From an uncultured Coprococcus sp. (GTDB lineage: Bacteria; Bacillota; Clostridia; Lachnospirales; Lachnospiraceae): a stretch of DNA of 11,520 nucleotides. How positions within the stretch are numbered: position 1 is the stretch's first letter; the number at the start of each line of letters is the position of its first letter. Under the pieces are notes generated by a model, which saw only the letters and a list, made by a program, of their open reading frames with translations, searched no databases and was not told the origin of the DNA. Positions 7,773 through 11,520 of this stretch are shown here, piece after piece. Location: NCBI GenBank assembly GCA_934247115.1, contig CAKQIY010000051.1, forward strand, positions 1-11,520. Direction: 5' to 3'. The translations under genes were made by a program, and so were the position numbers.

Positions 7773-7936
7773 ATCTGTGAAGTGTGTATCTATCTGACTT
7801 ACCTAATCATGAGCGCTCTCGCTCGATGAATCCTGCAACGGCACTAGCACTCGCTCCGCATCGCTGAGTGCCGGCGGATTCATATGTCATGATTATGGTA
7901 ATGTCAGATAAGATACACACATCCACTTCACAGATA
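7772..7936. repeat. 165-bp long imperfect inverted repeat
   Basis: Paired blocks (left/right, plus coordinates): 7772-7784 with 7924-7936 (13 bp), 7785-7790 with 7912-7917 (6), 7791-7798 with 7903-7910 (8), 7799-7803 with 7897-7901 (5), 7804-7812 with 7887-7895 (9), 7826-7833 with 7876-7883 (8), 7839-7845 with 7867-7873 (7). They are separated only by small bulges, plus one asymmetric loop of 3 versus 13 nt. The apical loop is 21 nt. All paired blocks are perfect, far beyond chance. Confidence 0.92.
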
Positions 7937-7991
7937 AGCCCTCGCTCACTTTATAGCAATAATAACCTGCTAAATTATTGTATGAGGGGCT
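7772..7991 (-). ncRNA. Candidate structured leader RNA upstream of the CotS-like gene
   Basis: As minus-strand RNA this region folds into two helices that abut the terminator with no linker. Helix 1 (7991-7937): AGCCC/GGGCT, then CTCA/TGAG with a 3-nt bulge, then CAATAAT/ATTATTG closed by TTAGCAGGTT. Helix 2 (7936-7772): a 165-nt hairpin of about 58 bp in seven blocks. GGG at 7939-7941 can also pair with CCC at 7769-7771 at the foot of helix 2. That pairing competes with both helix 1 and the terminator, a possible switch. I do not recognise any known riboswitch, T-box or ribozyme core. No promoter is firmly assigned. A palindromic mobile repeat is the main alternative. Confidence 0.5.
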
Positions 7992-8095
7992 GTTAAGATT
8001 CATTCTTAAGTTATTATATTTTACCGGATTTTTTTACGACTGTTATCGCATCATCCAATAATTCTTTTTTATATGATATGGAAAATACATATTCC
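7992..8095. other. Gene-free spacer between cca and the structured region; weak promoter candidate
   Basis: This is the right part of the 358-bp gene-free stretch 7738-8095. It is A+T-rich. A consensus TATAAT (minus strand, 8013-8018) would start RNA near 8006, just before the structured region, but no acceptable -35 lies 16-18 nt upstream. A small palindrome TTAAGATTCATTCTTAA (7993-8009) sits between. No convincing terminator follows the cca stop, so the cca transcript could run into the structured leader. Confidence 0.35.
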
Positions 8096-9427
8096 TTACA
8101 TCATTTTGGCCTGTTCAATAAGGTATTCCCTGTCGTTCTTCTCCGGATCTTCTATAACTATATCCAACAGTTTCTGAAGCATCTCACCCATCTGCGGACC
8201 TGGCTTTATTCCCAGCTTTATGAGATCTCCACCATTTACCTTCAGATCCTTGATCCTGACACAATCATCATCTGCTATGATCTCTTCATATTTCTTCTCA
8301 AGCGCTGCAAGCTGACTCTGTCTCTCCTCCAGCTTGTAATCACTCTGGGCAGCCATATCCGCCTTCTTGATCTCAATTATATAAGGGAAGAAATCCTTAC
8401 CGACCTCACCGAGAAGCTTCCTGATAGTATTCTTCTTCGGAACACATCCCAAGCCAAAGTCATGCCATCTCACCAGAGTACATACATCCTTAATGGTGTT
8501 GTTATCGAACTTCAATCTCCTGAGGACTGCCTCCGCAATTGGAACTCCCGCAATCTGGTGATCGTAGAAATGATCCATGCCATTCTCATCCACCATGTGT
8601 GTGGATGGCTTGCCTATATCGTGGAGAAGTGCCGCCCATCTCATGGTTACATCAGACCTTATATGTTTAACCGCCTCAATGGAATGTACACCCACATTGT
8701 ATCTGTGATACTGATTGTTCTGTGGCTGCTCCATCATCCTGTCAAATTCAGGAAGGATATATGCAGTGATACCTGTAACATAAGCTTCAAGAAGCTTGTC
8801 CGGATGATCTGATACAAGAAGTTTTGTCAGCTCAACCCTGATTCTCTCTGCACTTATATCCTTAAGGTATTGTGCCTGGATGATCATAGCCTTTCTGGTA
8901 TCTCTCTCTATGTCAAATCCTAGCTGTCCTGCAAATCTTATGGCCCTGAGTATTCTGAGGGCATCCTCATCAAATCTGTCCCTTGCCACACCTACAGCCC
9001 TTATGACTTTGTTGTTCAGATCTTGCACTCCACCGAACATATCTATGATTCCCTTGCTGTGGCTGTACGCCATGGCATTTATCGTGAAGTCTCTTCTCTT
9101 GAGATCCTCCTCAAGGCTCGCCGTGAACTCTACCTGGTCAGGTCTCCTGTGGTCACTGTACTCTCCATCTATCCTGTATGTCGTGACCTCATAGCCTTCC
9201 TTGCCCATCATTACCGTTACGGTTCCATGCTCTATTCCCGTATCTATGGTACGCCTGAAAATCTCCTTCACCTGCTCTGGTCTGGCAGATGTGGTGATAT
9301 CCCAGTCCCCCGGTAACCTTCCAAGTATGCTGTCTCTCACGCAGCCGCCGACTATATAAGCCTCATAGCCTGCTGCCTCAAGACCCTCTATTACTCTATT
9401 TGCTCCCTCCGGAATATCTATTCTCAT
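8096..9427 (-). CDS. cca: CCA tRNA nucleotidyltransferase, 443 aa
   Basis: This enzyme adds or repairs the 3' CCA of tRNAs in the cytoplasm. The class II head domain is complete: YIVGGCVRDSILGR (24-37), the catalytic pair in GDWDITT (D41, D43), RRDFTINAMA (111-120) and the RFDEDALRILRAIRFA helix (151-166). An HD-type domain follows, with HRYNVGVHSIEAV (241-253) and LLHDIGKPSTH (268-277). The length of about 440 residues matches Firmicute enzymes that carry the HD domain. The ATG at 9427 overlaps the toxin stop by 4 nt (ATGA), with GGAGAGAAG just upstream in the toxin's last codons. Translation is therefore probably coupled to the toxin gene, and the only strong promoter I see for cca is that of the toxin-antitoxin pair. 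CCA-adding versus A- or CC-only activity cannot be settled here, but no bacterial partner enzyme is visible nearby. Confidence 0.95.
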   Translation of the reverse strand: MRIDIPEGANRVIEGLEAAGYEAYIVGGCVRDSILGRLPGDWDITTSARPEQVKEIFRRTIDTGIEHGTVTVMMGKEGYEVTTYRIDGEYSDHRRPDQVEFTASLEEDLKRRDFTINAMAYSHSKGIIDMFGGVQDLNNKVIRAVGVARDRFDEDALRILRAIRFAGQLGFDIERDTRKAMIIQAQYLKDISAERIRVELTKLLVSDHPDKLLEAYVTGITAYILPEFDRMMEQPQNNQYHRYNVGVHSIEAVKHIRSDVTMRWAALLHDIGKPSTHMVDENGMDHFYDHQIAGVPIAEAVLRRLKFDNNTIKDVCTLVRWHDFGLGCVPKKNTIRKLLGEVGKDFFPYIIEIKKADMAAQSDYKLEERQSQLAALEKKYEEIIADDDCVRIKDLKVNGGDLIKLGIKPGPQMGEMLQKLLDIVIEDPEKNDREYLIEQAKMM

Positions 9428-9750
9428 ATATCTTCTCTCCGCATCTTTGTCTCGTAATTTTCCAATTGGTTGAATATCCCTAAAATAATAACTTCTTCCT
9501 GCTGTATACTAAAAACAATACTATAGTTCATACTCCCTAAAAGCGCTATCCTGTAACCCTTAATTGCCAAATAAGAATCTTTACATATAGGAAACTGTTT
9601 CGGATTATCTTCCAGTCTTTCAAATATATTCTCAACAGCTTGAATTAAATGTGAAGCTGCTTGATTACTTTTAAATTTGTTTCGAAGATAAAACACATGA
9701 TTTTCCAACATTTCATTGGCGTGTTCAGTAATCCGTAATCTATATGCCAT
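9424..9750 (-). CDS. RelE/ParE-superfamily toxin, 108 aa
   Basis: The size and pattern fit this superfamily. A helical start (RLRITEHANEMLENHVFYLRNKF) comes first, followed by NIFERLEDNPKQFP (41-54). The beta core is GYRIALLGSMNYSIVFSIQQEEVIILGIF (65-93), equivalent to the YRVxY...xxxVxVxxVxH core. The usual His/Arg positions after the last strand read N-Q-L, so catalytic residues are not obvious. RelE members cut ribosome-bound mRNA and ParE members poison gyrase; I cannot choose between them. The gene overlaps the antitoxin by 11 nt, and its ribosome site AAGGAG lies inside the antitoxin's last codons. Its stop overlaps the cca start. The DNA is clearly more A+T-rich than proS and cca on either side, which suggests transfer. 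Confidence 0.85.
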   Translation of the reverse strand: MAYRLRITEHANEMLENHVFYLRNKFKSNQAASHLIQAVENIFERLEDNPKQFPICKDSYLAIKGYRIALLGSMNYSIVFSIQQEEVIILGIFNQLENYETKMRREDI

Positions 9751-10000
9751 ATTTCTCCTTTATTTTATTCAACGATTCTCTTGCATCTGCAACTCTTCCT
9801 GATCTGACATCACTTTCTGAAAGCTCTATATCTCTGTATATGGATAATTTACGCATTGTCTGTTCATACATTTCCATACTCATGATCACCATGTCCCCAT
9901 AGCCATTTTTTGTTATATATATAGGCTCATCTGCGCCATGACACATTTCAGAAATTTCAGAAGTATTTTTTAATTCTTTTATTGGTATAATTTGTGGCAT
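9740..10000 (-). CDS. Phd/YefM-type antitoxin, 86 aa
   Basis: The N-terminal DNA-binding fold reads MPQIIPIKELKNTSEISEMCHGADEPIYITKNGYGDMVIMSMEMYEQ, a close fit to the Phd/YefM pattern: I-P-x-x-E/D-L-x-N, then P-I-Y-I-T-K-N-G, then V-I-M-S-M-E-x-Y. The C-terminal third (ELSESDVRSGRVADARESLNKIKEKYGI) is charged, as expected for the toxin-wrapping tail. I prefer the ATG at 10000: GGGGTGA lies 5 nt upstream and the protein then begins with the family-typical MPQI. A GTG at 10009 would add three residues (MNN) but has no ribosome site. It sits first in the operon and probably represses its own promoter through the 11-bp repeats upstream. Confidence 0.87.
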   Translation of the reverse strand: MPQIIPIKELKNTSEISEMCHGADEPIYITKNGYGDMVIMSMEMYEQTMRKLSIYRDIELSESDVRSGRVADARESLNKIKEKYGI

Positions 10001-10054
10001 ATTATTCACCCCATTTCTAAATAATAAAACGCTCCATAATGTTATTTTTTAATT

Positions 10055-10083
10055 ATTGTACCATAATTATACCATAATGTAAC
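10055..10083 (-). promoter_or_regulatory. Predicted promoter of the toxin-antitoxin-cca operon
   Basis: On the minus strand -35 GTTACA (10078-10083, 4 of 6) is followed by 17 nt and -10 TACAAT (10055-10060, 5 of 6), with TGG before it as an extended -10. A second -10 TATAAT (10066-10071), also preceded by TGG, lies 11 bp upstream but has no good -35. The whole spacer is covered by 11-bp direct repeats. Confidence 0.6.
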
Positions 10084-10093
10084 CATTATTTAT
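10061..10093. repeat. Three tandem 11-bp direct repeats, likely antitoxin operator
   Basis: Plus-strand units are CCATAATTATA (10061), CCATAATGTAA (10072) and CCATTATTTAT (10083). The core CCATWAT thus recurs every 11 bp, one helical turn, on one face of the DNA. They cover the -35 and spacer of the operon promoter. A further CCATAAT lies at 10034-10040, downstream of the -10. This fits cooperative binding of Phd/YefM-type antitoxin dimers. Confidence 0.6.
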
Positions 10094-10096
10094 CTG

Positions 10097-10137
10097 TAAA
10101 ATAATAACTTCTCCAGCATATGCTGGAGAAGTTATTA
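10097..10137 (-). terminator. Perfect palindromic terminator of proS
   Basis: Positions 10102-10137 form a perfect 36-bp palindrome centred on GCATATGC, with no unpaired bases apart from the few needed for the turn. The minus-strand tail ATTTTA is only moderately U-rich, but the stem bottom AATAACTT/AAGTTATT adds more U. The stem starts 18 nt after the proS stop codon. The symmetry could let it act in both directions. Confidence 0.8.
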
Positions 10138-10155
10138 AACATTGTCATTTTTATC

Positions 10156-11520
10156 TTAATATGCTCTTCCGAAGTATACCATCTTCTTGGCTGGCTTGCC
10201 GCAGTGTACACATACATCTGACAGATGCTCCTGTGCAAATGGCATACATCTTGTTGAAGCACCTGTCTCGTCCTTGATAGCCTCCTCACAAGCTGTCTCA
10301 CCGCACCACATAGCCTTTACAAAGCCCTGCTCGTTATCGATGATATTCTTGAACTCATCCCAGTTAAGAGCTGCATGTGTATGTGAATCTCTGTGAGCCT
10401 TTGCTCTCTCGAACATATCCTTCTGGATAGTCTCAAGAAGCTCTCCAACCTTTGTATCTATCTCATCAAGTGATACTGTGATCTTCTCTCTTGTATCACG
10501 GCGTACCAGAACTGCCTGATTTGCCTCGATATCCTTTGGTCCGATCTCAACTCTGATAGGAATACCTCTCATCTCCTGCTCTGAGAACTTCCAGCCTGGG
10601 CTCTTATCGCTGTCATCAACCTTTACTCTGAATGCGCCAAGCTTCTCGCGAAGCTCTGCTGCCTTCTCAAGCACTCCTGCCTTCTTCTGCATGATAGGAA
10701 TGATCATGACCTGAGTTGGAGCAACCTTTGGAGGAAGTACAAGACCTGAATTGTCTCCGTGAACCATGATGATGGCTCCGATAAGTCTTGTCGTCATACC
10801 CCATGATGTCTGATGAACATACTTGAGCTTGTTGTCCTTGTCTGTAAACTGTATTCCAAATGCCTTGGCAAATCCATCACCAAAGTTGTGGCTTGTTCCT
10901 GACTGAAGTGCCTTGCCATCGTGCATAAGTGCCTCTATTGTGTAAGTTGCCTCTGCTCCGGCAAACTTCTCCTTTTCTGTCTTCTGTCCACGGATAACCG
11001 GCATAGCCAAAACATCCTCACAAAAGTCTGCGTACAGATTCAGCATCTGTATAGTTCTTGCCTCAGCCTCCTCAGCTGTTGCATGAGCTGTGTGTCCCTC
11101 CTGCCACAGGAACTCTCTTGAACGAAGGAATGGTCTTGTCTCCTTCTCCCAACGCATAACTGAACACCACTGGTTATATACTCTTGGCAGATCACGATAT
11201 GACTGGATATCATTCTTGTAGAAATCGCAGAACAGAGTCTCTGATGTAGGTCTTACACACATACGCTCTGTAAGAGGATTGAGTCCACCGTATGTAACCC
11301 ATGCTACCTCCGGTGCAAATCCCTCAACGTGATCCTTCTCCTTCTCAAGAAGGCTCTCTGGAATAAGCATTGGCATGTACACATTCTCCACACCTGTAGC
11401 CTTGAATCTCTCATCAAGCTGCTTCTGTATAAGCTCCCAGATTGCATATCCTGCGGGCTTGATAGCCATACATCCCTTCACGTTGGTATATGCGATAAGT
11501 CCTGCCTTGAGGACAACGTC
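10156..11520 (-). CDS. proS: Prolyl-tRNA synthetase, archaeal/eukaryotic type (5' end beyond window)
   Basis: This class II synthetase charges tRNA-Pro with proline. The frame is open to the right edge (first visible codons D-V-V-L-K-A-G-L), and the in-frame GTG at 11481 is internal, so the true start is off-window, probably by a few tens of codons. Seen in order: KPAGYAIWELIQ, the proline-pocket region RPTSETLFCDFYK, motif 2 VMRWEKETRPFLRSREFLWQEGHTAHA, QSGTSHNFGDGFAKAFGI, and motif 3 TTRLIGAIIMVHGDNSGLVLPPKVAP. An anticodon-binding domain follows. The C-terminal Cys cluster (CGETAC, STRCMPF, CVHCGK) and the ending YFGRAY are hallmarks of the archaeal/eukaryotic-type enzyme. There is no bacterial-type editing insertion between motifs 2 and 3. 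It ends 18 nt before its terminator. Confidence 0.95.
   Translation of the reverse strand, partial: DVVLKAGLIAYTNVKGCMAIKPAGYAIWELIQKQLDERFKATGVENVYMPMLIPESLLEKEKDHVEGFAPEVAWVTYGGLNPLTERMCVRPTSETLFCDFYKNDIQSYRDLPRVYNQWCSVMRWEKETRPFLRSREFLWQEGHTAHATAEEAEARTIQMLNLYADFCEDVLAMPVIRGQKTEKEKFAGAEATYTIEALMHDGKALQSGTSHNFGDGFAKAFGIQFTDKDNKLKYVHQTSWGMTTRLIGAIIMVHGDNSGLVLPPKVAPTQVMIIPIMQKKAGVLEKAAELREKLGAFRVKVDDSDKSPGWKFSEQEMRGIPIRVEIGPKDIEANQAVLVRRDTREKITVSLDEIDTKVGELLETIQKDMFERAKAHRDSHTHAALNWDEFKNIIDNEQGFVKAMWCGETACEEAIKDETGASTRCMPFAQEHLSDVCVHCGKPAKKMVYFGRAY

Noticed and set aside
7144..7797. 217-codon open frame on the plus strand
   Set aside because: It is antisense to the CotS-like gene and runs into one arm of the long hairpin. 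It shows no ribosome site and no family-like sequence.
7879..7907. Possible promoter CTGACA-N17-TATGAA (minus) inside the long hairpin
   Set aside because: The -35 is good (5 of 6) but the -10 is only 4 of 6, and both lie in the paired arms of the inverted repeat, where sequence is set by symmetry. It remains possible, and would shorten the leader RNA if real.
8046..8098. Terminator directly after cca
   Set aside because: A short ATATG/CATAT stem exists after the stop, but on the minus strand it is followed by A residues rather than U, so it does not look like an intrinsic terminator.
8078..8812. 244-codon open frame on the plus strand
   Set aside because: It lies antisense to cca, whose catalytic motifs are all intact. 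The plus-strand frame has no ribosome site and no recognisable protein pattern.
10001..10009. GTG start for the antitoxin at 10009
   Set aside because: GGGGTGA overlaps this GTG and is correctly placed as the ribosome site for the ATG at 10000, which gives the family-typical MPQI start.
11479..11481. In-frame GTG as the start of proS
   Set aside because: The frame continues upstream to the window edge with sequence (VVLKAGL) matching the usual ProRS N-terminal region, so this GTG encodes an internal Val.

Overview
The window looks like chromosomal DNA from a Clostridia-type Firmicute, most likely a gut or rumen Lachnospiraceae. The pointers are strong GGAGG-type ribosome binding sites, Firmicute-style promoters and intrinsic terminators, an archaeal/eukaryotic-type prolyl-tRNA synthetase, a CotS-family protein and a zinc-ribbon membrane protein of a kind common in that group. 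Family-level placement is inference. Every gene I can support lies on the minus strand, so the window is read from its right end to its left. I see no rRNA, tRNA, CRISPR array, insertion sequence or complete prophage gene.

In the direction of transcription: (i) proS (open at the right edge) ends at 10156, followed by a perfect 36-bp palindromic terminator. (ii) An A+T-rich Phd/YefM antitoxin and RelE/ParE toxin pair follows, with three 11-bp direct repeats over its promoter. The toxin stop overlaps the start of cca (tRNA nucleotidyltransferase) by 4 nt, so cca looks like the third gene of the toxin-antitoxin operon. (iii) A 358-bp gene-free stretch (7738-8095) holds a highly structured RNA candidate. 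It has three abutting helices, including a 165-nt hairpin of about 58 base pairs, and ends in an intrinsic terminator. The 3' arm of that terminator carries the ribosome binding site of the next gene, a CotS-like degenerate kinase that starts with TTG. (iv) A phosphohexomutase (pgm) follows with its own promoter and a strong terminator. (v) A two-gene glycosylation unit comes next: a multi-pass GT-C transferase and a GtrB/DPM1-type polyprenyl-phosphate glycosyltransferase, closed by a hairpin. (vi) Last are a zinc-ribbon membrane protein, an overlapping 71-residue single-pass membrane protein, and the first 16 codons of a Gln-rich protein that has its own promoter and runs off the left edge.

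Functionally, the right half is tRNA metabolism (proS, cca) with an apparently inserted toxin-antitoxin pair. The centre-left is sugar-phosphate and cell-surface polysaccharide metabolism: pgm can feed nucleotide sugars, and the GT2/GT-C pair can move a lipid-linked sugar to an outside acceptor. The most unusual element is the structured leader or repeat at 7738-7991. It could be an attenuator for the CotS-like gene or a palindromic mobile repeat, and the sequence alone does not decide. All structures and promoters were read by eye, without folding software or database searches.
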